A stretch of 64,000 nucleotides of DNA from an uncultured Sphingobacteriales bacterium (GCA_937991535.1 CALKHN010000027.1:1-64000), one strand, 5' to 3'; positions 10,030-19,528 are shown, numbered from the stretch's first letter. Notes: generated by a model not told the origin, from the sequence alone. Numbers and translations are program-made.

Positions 10030-10247
10030 GAATAATAAGAAAATTATATAATATTCACAATTTACAACGCATTATAATATCGCGGTCAAAACAGGCTATA
10101 GAGGAATATTGTTCAGATTTGTTATTTATGCTACTGGTTATCAGAAATCAGTGATAGCTTTACAGTAACAATTTGCAGACTTGCCGTATCTGTTGTTGCT
10201 TGTGCTCCGTTCCCCTCCCCTGTTTGCTTATTCGATTAATTGATCGT

Positions 10248-11954
10248 ATGAAACGCTACAACCAGCCTGTTGAAATTATTATCCGGCAAATTGCTCAAAC
10301 GGCAGGAAGTAAAGGCAGTATGCTTCCCGGCCATCAAAAGGCAATACAAAAGCAACTGGAAGCTGCAGGGATTCCTGTGCATTCGGTAAAAAGCACGGCT
10401 GCTGCGGGTTCTGCTTTATCCAAATCAAGGCAAAAAACCACTGTTCCTGAAAATACATATGTCAAAACAAAAATCAACGACACTGAAGTTAACCCGTGGG
10501 ATGTGGCGCATATGGCCCGCACTGCCTTAAACAACCACCATGCATTTGTGGAGCCTGATTTCTTACAGGAATTCCCCATTAATAGAAATGTTAGCGCCGA
10601 ACCGGGAAAAACAGATATCAAATCTTTTGGAAACAGGAATATTGACAATAATTATGATAAAGACTGGCCACCGCATCAAAACATGATCTGGCACTTAGAT
10701 GACGCATATTCACAGTTAAAATCAGCAAGGGAAAGCGTACAGGCTGCCGGGCCCGTTATACGCATTGCCCACCTGGATACGGGCTATAGCCTTACTCATT
10801 TTACCGTACCCGATAGCGTAAAGACAAACATATGGCAACGCAATTTCGTTGAAGGGGAACCAGTAGATGATGGGCACGACCCATTAAAAGATGGCTTTTT
10901 AAAAATGCCCGGCCATGGAACGGCAACCCTGGGACTGCTTGCAGGCAATAAAATTAAATTGCCTTCCGCTAACGGTGAATTCGACGATTATTTAGGTGGC
11001 GCCTGGTTTGCCGAAGTAATTTGCTGCAGAATTGCATCTTCGGTAGTATTGTTAAAAACAAGTGCTTTAGCAGAGGCTTTGAATTATATCACGCAACTTA
11101 CTGCCAGCGGCACACCTGTTCATGTTGTATCATTAAGCATGGGAGGCGCACCCTCAGCTTCGTGGGCAAGCGCCGTAAATGCGGCATACAACGCAGGCAT
11201 TACCATTGTATCGGCCGCGGGAAATAATTTTAATGGCTTACCCACCAGGCATGTAATATACCCTGCCCGGTTTGGAAGAGTGATCGCGGCGTGTGGTGTT
11301 ACCTACGATATGGAACCATATTTTACTCTGAAGCCGGGTGAAATGCAAGGCTGTTTTGGACCTAAGCGGCACATGAAAAAAGCATTGGCAGCATTTACCC
11401 CCAATATGCCGTGGGCAAATACAGCAGCAAATAATATTGGCTTTAACGGAGCCGGCACTTCGTGTGCTGTACCTCAAATTGCCGCAGCAGCCGCTATTTA
11501 TTATAAAAAACATTACGACCGGTTGAACAAACTCCAACCGTGGCAACGTGTGGAATCCGTGCGCCATGCTTTGTACATATCTGCAAAAAAAACAGTAAAA
11601 CATGCAACGCTGCCTTATCATCATTATTTTGGCAATGGCATATTACAGGCCAATGATGCATTGAAAATTTCGGTAACAACAGGCACTACAAAAACACCCG
11701 ATGATCATGTGCCCTGGTTCCCTGTGCTGAGCACGCTTTTTAAAAATAAAAATCCGCAGGCTGTACCTGTTATGCAAATGTATAATACGGAACTGGCACA
11801 ATTGGTTTACAGTTATCCGGAACTTTCTAAATTAATTGATGATGAAACGCGCCCTTACGAAAGGATTGGCATAAGAAAATGGAAACGATTTACGGATGCG
11901 GTAATATCCCATCCCGGTAGTTCCGCGAGCCTGAAACAATTTCTGCAACAGTAA
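10248..11954 (+). CDS. Cytoplasmic S8 family subtilisin-like serine peptidase
   Basis: A 568-residue protein from the ATG at 10248. An upstream in-frame ATG at 10173 would add 25 Cys-rich residues that look non-coding. The full catalytic set is visible: Asp177 in AHLDTGYS, His223 in MPGHGTATLG, the oxyanion Asn in SAAGNNFN and Ser405 in GAGTSCAVPQIAAAA. About 170 residues precede the catalytic domain, rich in Lys, Gln and Ala with no hydrophobic export signal, so it is probably intracellular, unlike most subtilases. About 110 residues follow the domain and contain TRPYERIGIRKWKRF. It is the first gene of a three-gene operon, 40 bp before a clan-CD cysteine peptidase. The substrate is not known; the partner protease is an obvious candidate. 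Confidence 0.9.
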   Translation: MKRYNQPVEIIIRQIAQTAGSKGSMLPGHQKAIQKQLEAAGIPVHSVKSTAAAGSALSKSRQKTTVPENTYVKTKINDTEVNPWDVAHMARTALNNHHAFVEPDFLQEFPINRNVSAEPGKTDIKSFGNRNIDNNYDKDWPPHQNMIWHLDDAYSQLKSARESVQAAGPVIRIAHLDTGYSLTHFTVPDSVKTNIWQRNFVEGEPVDDGHDPLKDGFLKMPGHGTATLGLLAGNKIKLPSANGEFDDYLGGAWFAEVICCRIASSVVLLKTSALAEALNYITQLTASGTPVHVVSLSMGGAPSASWASAVNAAYNAGITIVSAAGNNFNGLPTRHVIYPARFGRVIAACGVTYDMEPYFTLKPGEMQGCFGPKRHMKKALAAFTPNMPWANTAANNIGFNGAGTSCAVPQIAAAAAIYYKKHYDRLNKLQPWQRVESVRHALYISAKKTVKHATLPYHHYFGNGILQANDALKISVTTGTTKTPDDHVPWFPVLSTLFKNKNPQAVPVMQMYNTELAQLVYSYPELSKLIDDETRPYERIGIRKWKRFTDAVISHPGSSASLKQFLQQ

Positions 11955-11994
11955 TCATCATAAAAATTTTTGTACATCTTTAATACCAACTGCC

Positions 11995-13500
11995 ATGTAT
12001 GCTAAAAAAATTATTGTCTCTGCCAAAAGCACGCTGACATTAAAGTACGGTACCGGATTTTCCAAAATAAAAGGATTGTTTCAAAAACTGAAAACAGCCG
12101 ATAAAAAAAGGGGGATAGCTACCCGCATTGTATTTATAGATGATGCCACTTCGGCAAAACAGGCTGGCATTAAACCGGTAAAAAATGTAAATGCAAGGGA
12201 ATGCAAAAGAGCTGTGGATGATCTGTATAAGAAACATATACCCGATTACATTGTGCTGGCGGGCTCGCAGGACATATTTCCATTTCAGGATATCAATAAC
12301 CCGGCTGATGCGGATGGAGATCTAACTGTGCCTTCCGATCTTCCCTATGCCTGCGATGCTCCTTACAGCAGGAACATCCAATCCTTTACAGGCCCTACCC
12401 GCGTGGTAGGCCGCATTCCCGACGTTCCCGGCGAAAATGATATACAATACTTTACAACCCTTATCAATAACATCATAAACGCCAAACCCCGGAAGGAGGA
12501 GTTGTATATGCAGTATTTTGGTGTAAGCGCATGGGTATGGCGTGTATCAACTGAGCTGAGCCTTCAGAATATAGTTGGCAATCATAACAATCTATTGCTC
12601 AGCCCCGGGTCAAAAAGTAAGTATACCGCAACTCAACTAAAAAAACTTACTCATTTTTACAATTGCCATGGCGCACAAAACGATATGGCTTTTTACGGGC
12701 AAAAAGGAAGCAATTACCCGATAGCACTGAGTTCAACACAATTAAACGGCAAGATCAGTGAGGGAACCATTGTAGCGGCAGAATGCTGCTATGGCGCAGA
12801 ATTGGTAAACCCGGACTTGCTTCCTCAGCCCGGCGCTTTAAGTATTGCCAATAATTATTTAAAGAACAATGCCATTGCTTTTATGGGCAGCAGCAATATC
12901 GCATACGGGCCTGCAGACTCACAGGGGCTTGCCGATTTGGTAACCCAGTATTTTATAAAAAATATCATTGGTGGGGCATCAACAGGAAGGGCATTGCTAC
13001 AGGCAAGACAACAATTTTTGAGCGAATCGGGTCCTCATCTCGACCCCTATGAATTAAAAACGCTCGCCCAGTTTCATTTACTTGGAGACCCGTCGGTGTT
13101 GGCAGTAATTGATGAAAGCGTAAAAAAGGTCGTTTCTAAAAACACAGTGCAAAATACAAGAATGAAGTTGTTCAATAAAGGCACCGACCTAAAAAAGAGC
13201 CTTGCCCCCAGCCAGAAAGAAAAAACTGTAATGCCGTCTGCTCATCAAAGAGACATCAATACACTTTTAAAGGAAACAGGTTTTACCACTTACGATAAAA
13301 AAGGCTTGTACAAAGCTACTATAAAAGCCAGTACACAGGGCATAGCAGAAAAGAAACTCGCCCCGCGGACAGCAAGATTCCGTACTTTCGTTAAGGAAAT
13401 TTCCACACCGGGATCAGTAGGTTTTGATAATATTAAAGTACTGGTGGTTAAAGAATCCCAGTACCAGCTACTGGGATGGAGAATATATGAGCGGAGGTAA
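11995..13500 (+). CDS. Clan CD cysteine peptidase, C25 (gingipain)/caspase-like, cytoplasmic
   Basis: A 501-residue protein. The N-terminal half has a Rossmann-like pattern seen in C25 peptidases (PDYIVLAGSQDIFPF, then VVGRIPDVPGENDIQYF). The dyad is His225 in NCHGAQND and Cys265 in AAECCYGAEL; the C-x-G spacing resembles the caspase QACRG box, with Cys264 directly beside it. After it come AIAFMGSSNIAYGP and LAQFHLLGDPSV, which are C25 landmarks. There is no signal peptide, no propeptide and no C-terminal secretion (Por/T9SS) domain, so it differs from secreted gingipains and should act inside the cell. The roughly 120-residue C-terminal extension is basic and unrecognised. It overlaps the next gene by 14 bp, indicating translational coupling. 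Confidence 0.8.
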   Translation: MYAKKIIVSAKSTLTLKYGTGFSKIKGLFQKLKTADKKRGIATRIVFIDDATSAKQAGIKPVKNVNARECKRAVDDLYKKHIPDYIVLAGSQDIFPFQDINNPADADGDLTVPSDLPYACDAPYSRNIQSFTGPTRVVGRIPDVPGENDIQYFTTLINNIINAKPRKEELYMQYFGVSAWVWRVSTELSLQNIVGNHNNLLLSPGSKSKYTATQLKKLTHFYNCHGAQNDMAFYGQKGSNYPIALSSTQLNGKISEGTIVAAECCYGAELVNPDLLPQPGALSIANNYLKNNAIAFMGSSNIAYGPADSQGLADLVTQYFIKNIIGGASTGRALLQARQQFLSESGPHLDPYELKTLAQFHLLGDPSVLAVIDESVKKVVSKNTVQNTRMKLFNKGTDLKKSLAPSQKEKTVMPSAHQRDINTLLKETGFTTYDKKGLYKATIKASTQGIAEKKLAPRTARFRTFVKEISTPGSVGFDNIKVLVVKESQYQLLGWRIYERR

Positions 13501-13756
13501 AAAAAATACGGGCAAGATAAAGGAAGTGCAGCTTTCAGGGAAGGTTGTGATGAAAAAAACTTCTGAGGGTTCCAAATCGGAGCGCAATGCCGTACTGTTA
13601 CAAACAGAAAACAAATCGTACATTCTAAGAAAAATGGGAGGTAACCCATTTCGCGATACCTCCCTTGAAATACTTGCAGGTAAAAGCATAACGGCTACAG
13701 GCATCCTTGACAGGAATTTATTTTTGGCCAGGGAAATAAAGGAGACCTATAGCTGA
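13487..13756 (+). CDS. Small OB-fold-like protein coupled to the two proteases
   Basis: An 89-residue protein starting at an ATG inside the last codons of the cysteine peptidase gene (14-bp overlap). Residues 1-15 are basic and Gly/Lys rich (MSGGKKNTGKIKEV). The rest reads as about five beta strands: VQLSGKVVMKK, NAVLLQTENKSYIL, then LEILAGKSITATGIL and LFLAREIKET. The motif GKxITATGILDxNLFLAREI is typical of small OB-fold modules that bind nucleic acid or protein. No transmembrane segment or signal is present. It could be an inhibitor, adaptor or ligand sensor for the proteases; the fold is inferred from the strand pattern only, and I do not recognise a named family. Confidence 0.6.
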   Translation: MSGGKKNTGKIKEVQLSGKVVMKKTSEGSKSERNAVLLQTENKSYILRKMGGNPFRDTSLEILAGKSITATGILDRNLFLAREIKETYS

Positions 13757-13782
13757 TGGTTTTATAGATTGTACCGGCAACG

Positions 13783-16656
13783 TTAATAAAACTTTACCGG
13801 CCCCGCAAGCCCCAGTGATTGCAGTGGCTGGTCTCTTCTTCCTATGTTCGTCCAAACCTGTGCAAGATTATTGTCTTTTAAAGATTTCATATAATTCAGC
13901 AGCACTGTAGTTACCTCCACTTCAACAGTGTTATTTCCCTTTTTCAGAAAATCCCCAACACGGTATACCCTGTTGCCATACCATTGGGTTCCCGCATCCT
14001 TTCCATTGATGATTACCTTTGAAGTTCCATATACTTTACCCAGGTTCAGAAATTGGATCTTTTGCGGGTCATCCATTCCAAAAGTATTTTTATACCGTAT
14101 GGTACCGGCAAAATGTACATACTCCGGAAGTTCCTTCAAATCGGTGAGTGTTTTCATGCTGGTATTTTCTATGCGTCCATCGTAATGTTGCAACTGTACC
14201 TCCCATTCATTTGCAGGCTGTATCGCGTTTGGTGCAGCCCGTAAGGGTAAAGGCTGATAAGATAATCCTTTTTTATTTTTATCGAATACAATAATAATTG
14301 ATGCGGCAGGTCCAAGCGCCATTGTGAGTGTACTGGCGGTTAACTCCAGTTTGAACCGCTCTCCGGTCTCTGCATCCCAAAGCCATGCTTGTTTACTGCC
14401 TGCTACATTTTTTGCAAACGTTGCTTCAAGGGTATAATTATGGCTATCGCTGGAATTGGTAAAGAAGAACACTTCCGATTGGCCTGCCTGGTACCTTACC
14501 TGGGTTATATATGGTTGTGAATGGGCAATTTTTACATAGGGAGCAAGTTTGTATTTTTCCTGCAATTCCCCGAACCATCCGCAGAAATTTTCCTTTGGTT
14601 TAGCAACAAAAATAAACCGTTCAGGAAACTGCTTCAACTTATTTATCCAGGCAATCACCTCCTTATCTTTTTCCTCATGCCCGTACCAGCCGGGAGAATG
14701 ATCGGGATAGGCTTCTATACAAAATACCCTGCCCCCACCGGAAACAAAATCATATAACTTTTCTGCCGTAGCCGGATTGATGCCCCGGACTTCGATCAGG
14801 AAAATAGTATGATACTTCCGGTTACCGTACACCAGCCATCCTTTTTGAATTCCGGAATCATTTATAACCTGTTCCGAAACATAATCGCAGGCATTCCCAT
14901 TCTGATGCATTGCCTGCCAGATCAACATCTGGTACTTAGGATATACCACGGTTGGAAAGGGTTCGTTCTGTGCACCAAACTCTCCCCACATATCCGGAAC
15001 AGGAGGTAAAAGCGCTATATCGGCAAACATTGTTCCCTGCTGCAGTAATGCAGAGAGGCGTGTTCGGTAGTTATTGTAAAGGTTCAGATAAGGCCAAATC
15101 GTATTTTTTTCATTAAAATATCCGCCCCATCTTATCCAGCCCGGAAATGGTGCGTTGGGCGGGGAATAATTGAATCCATGAAATACAGGGTGCGTAACTC
15201 CGGAAATTGTACTCTGGTCTCCGGCAATTTTAAATATTTCCAAAGATTCATTAAACACCATATCTGTATTGGTTAGTTCTTCAGAACTGATGAGCCGTTT
15301 GTTCTTCAAATGTGCTGCAGAGGAAACATATTTATTAATCATTGTATTGCCCTGACCAAGGTGCCAGGGATATTTCATAAAGTCGCTTTCCGGAATGTCT
15401 TTTCCAATTCCATATTTCAGCCAGGTTTCACATTCGGGAAGATCAATTGAAAAACTACCTTCCAGTAAAAAATATCCTCTGCCATAGGCCTGCGCACGGG
15501 ATTTGATTTTATTATCTGTACACCATTTGGCGAATGGCTTTACAAACCGCTCCGTAAAAATCTCTGCTATGGTCAATGCCCAGTCATACCTCATGCGAAA
15601 CAATATCTTTTTCATATCTGCCCCCATATCTACCGTATAATCCGGAAAATAGCTATTGCCCATCCCCCCGATTTTAAAAAGCACAAAAGGCAGATAGGGA
15701 TAAATATCATAACCCCTTCTTTTTTTAAATTCATCCTGCATATCGCTATTCCAATTGGCGCCTTCCAACTCCATACTATCAACAAAGAAAGAACGTATAT
15801 ATGGCGACAGTGGCCCGATCTTATTTTGTATGGTACCGGTAATATGATTCAGGTATTTGTTTACGGCCGCCTCATTAAAATGATTTAATACCGGGCCCAT
15901 TCCTCCGGGAGCGCCTACAATAACCCTTTCGAATCCTTCAACCCTAACCAGTGTATACACTGCATATTTCCCATTGGGAACAACAACTTTAAGAATGTCA
16001 TTTTTTATCTGATCAGAAATATCTTTTACTTCGTCTATATTATTGAGCGGATCAGGAACCAGTTTCACGGATAACATTTCCATCTTACGCCCGGTATACA
16101 CATTTGAAATCCGCGGATCTGCTTCTTTTAAAAGTTCAAAAAGAGAAAATTCGGTATTTAAAGGCCCCGTCAGTTTTTTTACTCCTATTACAACAATTTG
16201 GGAACGCTCCTCATCTTTCAGAAACTCTGCACCAAAAGGGAATCCGGTACCGGCTATCAAATCGCAAGTCATGCTAAGCGACTTTGCCTCTTTCAGCGTA
16301 AACTGCAACAGATCAATCCATTCATCGCTCAGCCATGTAACAGATGGAATGCCCATATCATCGGTTTCATTGCCAGGAAATGCTATGGGGTTGATTTCAA
16401 CCCCTCCGATGCCGGCGGCTTTCAACACCCGCAGTTCGCGGGCCAACTCCTCCTTTTGAATCTTATCTCCATTCCACCACCAGCGTACAAAGGGTTTGTA
16501 TGCTGTACCCGGATTGCTGAAAATGCTGTATAACGATTGTTCCCTTTGATCGGGGCCGGCTAAAAATGGTGTTCGCTGCTGCGATGAAGCCAGTTGCGAT
16601 AAAAATACGCCGGACACTGCCAGGGAGCTGTTTGTCAGAAAATCTCTTCTTTTCAT
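13783..16656 (-). CDS. GH106-like glycoside hydrolase (alpha-L-rhamnosidase type)
   Basis: A 957-residue exported enzyme. MKRRDFLTNSSLAVSGVFLS is a twin-arginine signal with a cleavage region near SSQQR. The catalytic part opens with YKPFVRWWWNGDKI and AAGIGGVEINPIAF, the hallmark start of GH106-type (beta/alpha)8 domains, and continues with LIAGTGFPFGAEF and SFFVDSMELEGANW (acidic residues near 280-290). The C-terminal third holds beta-sandwich modules, including a galactose-binding-like region (FLNLGKVYGTSKVIINGKDA). GH106 enzymes remove L-rhamnose from pectic and other glycans in the periplasm. It is the last gene of a six-gene minus-strand cluster with sugar-acid enzymes. Exact linkage specificity cannot be read. 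Confidence 0.85.
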   Translation of the reverse strand: MKRRDFLTNSSLAVSGVFLSQLASSQQRTPFLAGPDQREQSLYSIFSNPGTAYKPFVRWWWNGDKIQKEELARELRVLKAAGIGGVEINPIAFPGNETDDMGIPSVTWLSDEWIDLLQFTLKEAKSLSMTCDLIAGTGFPFGAEFLKDEERSQIVVIGVKKLTGPLNTEFSLFELLKEADPRISNVYTGRKMEMLSVKLVPDPLNNIDEVKDISDQIKNDILKVVVPNGKYAVYTLVRVEGFERVIVGAPGGMGPVLNHFNEAAVNKYLNHITGTIQNKIGPLSPYIRSFFVDSMELEGANWNSDMQDEFKKRRGYDIYPYLPFVLFKIGGMGNSYFPDYTVDMGADMKKILFRMRYDWALTIAEIFTERFVKPFAKWCTDNKIKSRAQAYGRGYFLLEGSFSIDLPECETWLKYGIGKDIPESDFMKYPWHLGQGNTMINKYVSSAAHLKNKRLISSEELTNTDMVFNESLEIFKIAGDQSTISGVTHPVFHGFNYSPPNAPFPGWIRWGGYFNEKNTIWPYLNLYNNYRTRLSALLQQGTMFADIALLPPVPDMWGEFGAQNEPFPTVVYPKYQMLIWQAMHQNGNACDYVSEQVINDSGIQKGWLVYGNRKYHTIFLIEVRGINPATAEKLYDFVSGGGRVFCIEAYPDHSPGWYGHEEKDKEVIAWINKLKQFPERFIFVAKPKENFCGWFGELQEKYKLAPYVKIAHSQPYITQVRYQAGQSEVFFFTNSSDSHNYTLEATFAKNVAGSKQAWLWDAETGERFKLELTASTLTMALGPAASIIIVFDKNKKGLSYQPLPLRAAPNAIQPANEWEVQLQHYDGRIENTSMKTLTDLKELPEYVHFAGTIRYKNTFGMDDPQKIQFLNLGKVYGTSKVIINGKDAGTQWYGNRVYRVGDFLKKGNNTVEVEVTTVLLNYMKSLKDNNLAQVWTNIGRRDQPLQSLGLAGPVKFY

Positions 16657-16722
16657 AATGAATTTATTTGGACTTATGCTATTATAACCGGTTTCTAAGT
16701 TGTAATCCTGTAAGCGTATACG

Positions 16723-17880
16723 CTATACCGTTACTGACTGATGCACGATGGATAACTTAAGTAACTCTTCTTCTATGATTTCAATACCCAACCCGGGAGC
16801 ATCGCCAATAGTAACCCAACCCTTCTCAGCAACTATCGGCTCTTTTACAATGTTATACTGTACAGGCCCGGGAATGGGCTTCAATTCAAAAACCATACTA
16901 TTGTCAGAAGCGAGTGAACAATGCAAACTTGCTGCGGTAGTTATTGCTGTGCTCCAGGCATGTGCATTCACAAACCTGTGACCGGCTGAAATCATATCCT
17001 TTATTCTTTTGTATGCCGTTATTCCCTGGATACGTGCCGGATCCACGCCAAAAACGTCTATACAATCCTGTTGCAGCAAGGCCTGATAATTTTCGTAGCA
17101 CCATTCTCTTTCACCGGAACCTATCAGGGTATTTGTTTGTGATTTTAACAACCGGTAACCCTTTATATCTGCAGGATAAAGTGGTTCTTCTATCCATCGG
17201 ATATTGTAGGTTTCCATCCTTCTGGTGGTTTTTATGGCTGTTGGCACATCCCATCGCACACCATTTCCAATGTCTACCATAATATCAGGACCTTCTCCAA
17301 TTGCCTTTCGAAGCTCTTTAATAAAATTAACATCGTAGTCCGGTCCTGTCTTTCCTACTTTAGACAATCCTTTTTTTGCAAAGCCCAGTTTAACAGACTG
17401 GAAGCCGGTTTTAAGATATCCCTCAACATCTTTAATTGTATCTGCTATTGTGGGCTGGTTCACGTGGATACTTGCATTTGCCGGCAACTGGTTTACCAGC
17501 TTTCCTCCCAGCAGATTAAACAACGGCTGCTGTAAATATTTTCCCCTGATATCCCAAAGGGCGATATCAATTGCGGAAATGGCAAAATTTGCCAGTCCTG
17601 AATGGTTGTAGCCGTACCACCAGGTATGCCTCCGCATCATTTGCCAGCATTTTTCAATATCTAAAGGATCTTCATCTTTAAGCAGCGGAAACAATCCTTC
17701 CCTGATAATAAGTTCAGCGGCTTTGCAGGCTTCCGGCCACATTGCAATGCCCTCTCCCCAGCCCACACAACCATCCTCCGTTTCTATCTTCAGAAGAAGG
17801 GTATAGCGATTTGTTGAAAAATCATTTGGCTCAGGATATTCCAGCACATAAGTGTCAATCTTTTTAAATCGCATACACAA
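16723..17880 (-). CDS. Mandelate racemase/muconate lactonizing enzyme family dehydratase
   Basis: A 385-residue enolase-superfamily enzyme. The capping domain covers about 1-125 and the barrel the rest. Metal ligands are visible: Asp203 in IMVDIGNG, Glu231 in RWIEEPLYP and a Glu in LIGSGEREW. The catalytic base candidates are Lys in SVKLGFAKKG and His307 in VNAHAWS. This set fits sugar-acid dehydratases of the mandelate racemase subgroup, for example L-rhamnonate, L-fuconate or galactonate dehydratases, which make 2-keto-3-deoxy acids. The neighbours (rhamnosidase-like enzyme, SDR, decarboxylase-like protein) favour a 6-deoxy sugar acid. The stop of the next gene upstream is only 17 bp away, so they are co-transcribed. 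Confidence 0.85.
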   Translation of the reverse strand: MCMRFKKIDTYVLEYPEPNDFSTNRYTLLLKIETEDGCVGWGEGIAMWPEACKAAELIIREGLFPLLKDEDPLDIEKCWQMMRRHTWWYGYNHSGLANFAISAIDIALWDIRGKYLQQPLFNLLGGKLVNQLPANASIHVNQPTIADTIKDVEGYLKTGFQSVKLGFAKKGLSKVGKTGPDYDVNFIKELRKAIGEGPDIMVDIGNGVRWDVPTAIKTTRRMETYNIRWIEEPLYPADIKGYRLLKSQTNTLIGSGEREWCYENYQALLQQDCIDVFGVDPARIQGITAYKRIKDMISAGHRFVNAHAWSTAITTAASLHCSLASDNSMVFELKPIPGPVQYNIVKEPIVAEKGWVTIGDAPGLGIEIIEEELLKLSIVHQSVTV

Positions 17881-17897
17881 AAGTTTTTCAATCTTGT

Positions 17898-18656
17898 TTA
17901 AAATCTCCCAATCAATGGCTCTTTTCGCACATCCAGTTCCATGCCCGCCAAATCACTTGCAGCTTCCGAAAACAAGTATCTTATGGCCCGGGCGGGATGT
18001 TCCGGAGCTGTTAGTTTTTCTTTTGGTATATTGGCTGCGGGAATATCGTTTATTTTAGAAGCTCTTATCTCATCCTGCATTTTTGTATCCACTGTTCCGG
18101 GTTTTACACTAAAAACGCGGATGTTGTTTTCCTTTACTTCCTGGTGCAGCAACTGACTGAACATCTTTAAAGCTGCTTTTGCGGTATTATAAGCGCCCCA
18201 CCCGGTAAGCGCCAGCTCGGCGGCGCCGGAACTGATGTTTACAATGACGCCGTTATTATTTTTGATCATTACCGGCAGCACCGCCTTCGCAAACTGCAAG
18301 CTGCCGATCAGATGCGTTTCCATGCATGCTTTCCACAGTTCCACATCCGCATCAATAATTTTTGCCAGAGGTTGAATTGTTCCTGCATTGTTAACCAGCC
18401 CATTAATTGTACCATATTTTTTTACAGCCAACTCAACCACTTCTTTCACTTCTGTATTGTTGCGTACATCGCATACTTTAAAAATGCAATCGCCCCCATT
18501 GCGGGTTATTCTATGGGCTACGGTTACCAACCTGTCGTGATCAAGAGAGGCCAGTACCACTTTTGCGCCCGCCTTTGCCAGTTCTTCAGCAGTTGCTGCG
18601 CCGATCCCCTGACCCGCTCCTGTTACTATAATGATCTTTCCTGTTAAATCTGTCAT
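17898..18656 (-). CDS. SDR family oxidoreductase
   Basis: A 252-residue classical short-chain dehydrogenase. The NAD(P) motif TGAGQGIG begins near residue 11, followed by NNAG (LVNNAGTIQP) and the catalytic Ser-Tyr-Lys set in ISSGAAE and YNTAK. VVLASLDHDR after strand 2 has an Asp, suggesting NAD preference. It is cytoplasmic. In non-phosphorylative deoxy-sugar pathways an SDR oxidises either the free sugar or the C4 hydroxyl of the 2-keto-3-deoxy acid; both roles fit this cluster. It lies between the dehydratase (17 bp) and the decarboxylase-like gene (69 bp). Confidence 0.88.
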   Translation of the reverse strand: MTDLTGKIIIVTGAGQGIGAATAEELAKAGAKVVLASLDHDRLVTVAHRITRNGGDCIFKVCDVRNNTEVKEVVELAVKKYGTINGLVNNAGTIQPLAKIIDADVELWKACMETHLIGSLQFAKAVLPVMIKNNNGVIVNISSGAAELALTGWGAYNTAKAALKMFSQLLHQEVKENNIRVFSVKPGTVDTKMQDEIRASKINDIPAANIPKEKLTAPEHPARAIRYLFSEAASDLAGMELDVRKEPLIGRF

Positions 18657-18725
18657 TTTAAATCTGTTTTACAAATAATTCATTCCTGGTTTGATTGCAT
18701 TGTTTCATTAAGGTGTTCGTCTGTT

Positions 18726-19499
18726 CTATGCCTGCAGATAATCATACACAACCTCTCCCCTGACCAGTTTAAAATCGGCGCGCCAGTAATACCCGGCCAG
18801 CATATCAATAACGGGCAAACGAAACAATGGAGCCTGCGCATTGGGTCTGATCTCAACAGTACATGGCCCGGCCCAGCACTCATGAATTTTCAAATCCGCT
18901 AATTTCCTTGAGGTGAGCTGGCGTATTGCCGGGCGCTCATCTATATGATCAATCGCCTTCAGGTTTATATTAACGGAGAAATCAAAATATTTTTTAAGAT
19001 CGGAAATATCCCCCCGCTGTTGCTTGTAAGGCATGGTAGCCGTAAACACATCTATCTTGTTTCTTTTAATGACGCCTACAATTAGGTCATCTCTGAATTC
19101 TATTTTGGGGCGACCATATTTTTTGGGTTGACCCTGCACTTCACGGCCATGTGAAACTCCGATGGAACTGCTTAAAAATAAAAAAGGAGAGTATCCGCCG
19201 GCCAAATCCTTGCCTTCCAGCTTACAATCTATCATTATATTCGACTCATTATAGGGGCCTATCCAATCGGTATCATTCATATTGTAAAGATGTACCATCA
19301 CTATATCCGACGCCGGTGTTAAAGGAGGTGGCAGGTGATTGCTGACCGCCTCTTCTGTAGTACGGTATACGAGGGTCATTATCTCTGCATTCCGGAATTC
19401 AAACGGATAGGGGGGAACCATGGGCGCCCCGATGGGTGTTGAAAACCCGGGCTTCAGGATATCCGCAATGGTTGGTTTTACAAAATCAAAAGCATGCAT
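18726..19499 (-). CDS. Acetoacetate decarboxylase family protein
   Basis: A 257-residue protein with the acetoacetate decarboxylase fold. The N-terminal PMVPPYPFEFRNAEIMTLVY and middle SPFLFLSSSIGVSHGREV are family landmarks. The active-site block GQPKKYGRP keeps both lysines: Lys126 aligns with the Schiff-base Lys and Lys127 with its neighbour that lowers the pKa. The enzyme is therefore probably active. Family members outside solvent-producing clostridia include aldolase/dehydratases that work on keto acids through the same imine. Its place between an SDR and a TIM-barrel isomerase in a deoxy-sugar locus suggests a diketo or beta-keto sugar acid as substrate. The specific reaction is inference. 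Confidence 0.85.
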   Translation of the reverse strand: MHAFDFVKPTIADILKPGFSTPIGAPMVPPYPFEFRNAEIMTLVYRTTEEAVSNHLPPPLTPASDIVMVHLYNMNDTDWIGPYNESNIMIDCKLEGKDLAGGYSPFLFLSSSIGVSHGREVQGQPKKYGRPKIEFRDDLIVGVIKRNKIDVFTATMPYKQQRGDISDLKKYFDFSVNINLKAIDHIDERPAIRQLTSRKLADLKIHECWAGPCTVEIRPNAQAPLFRLPVIDMLAGYYWRADFKLVRGEVVYDYLQA

Positions 19500-19528
19500 T
19501 CTCTCTGTATTTTATTTTAAAAACTAAA

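Noticed and set aside
10173..10247. Longer start for the S8 peptidase adding 25 residues
   Set aside because: The extra residues are Cys-rich, without a signal-peptide pattern that fits, and the ATG at 10248 begins a normal-looking protein.
13487..13756. Gasdermin-like pore protein as partner of the proteases
   Set aside because: Bacterial gasdermins are about three times longer and have a different pattern; this protein has no membrane-inserting segment.
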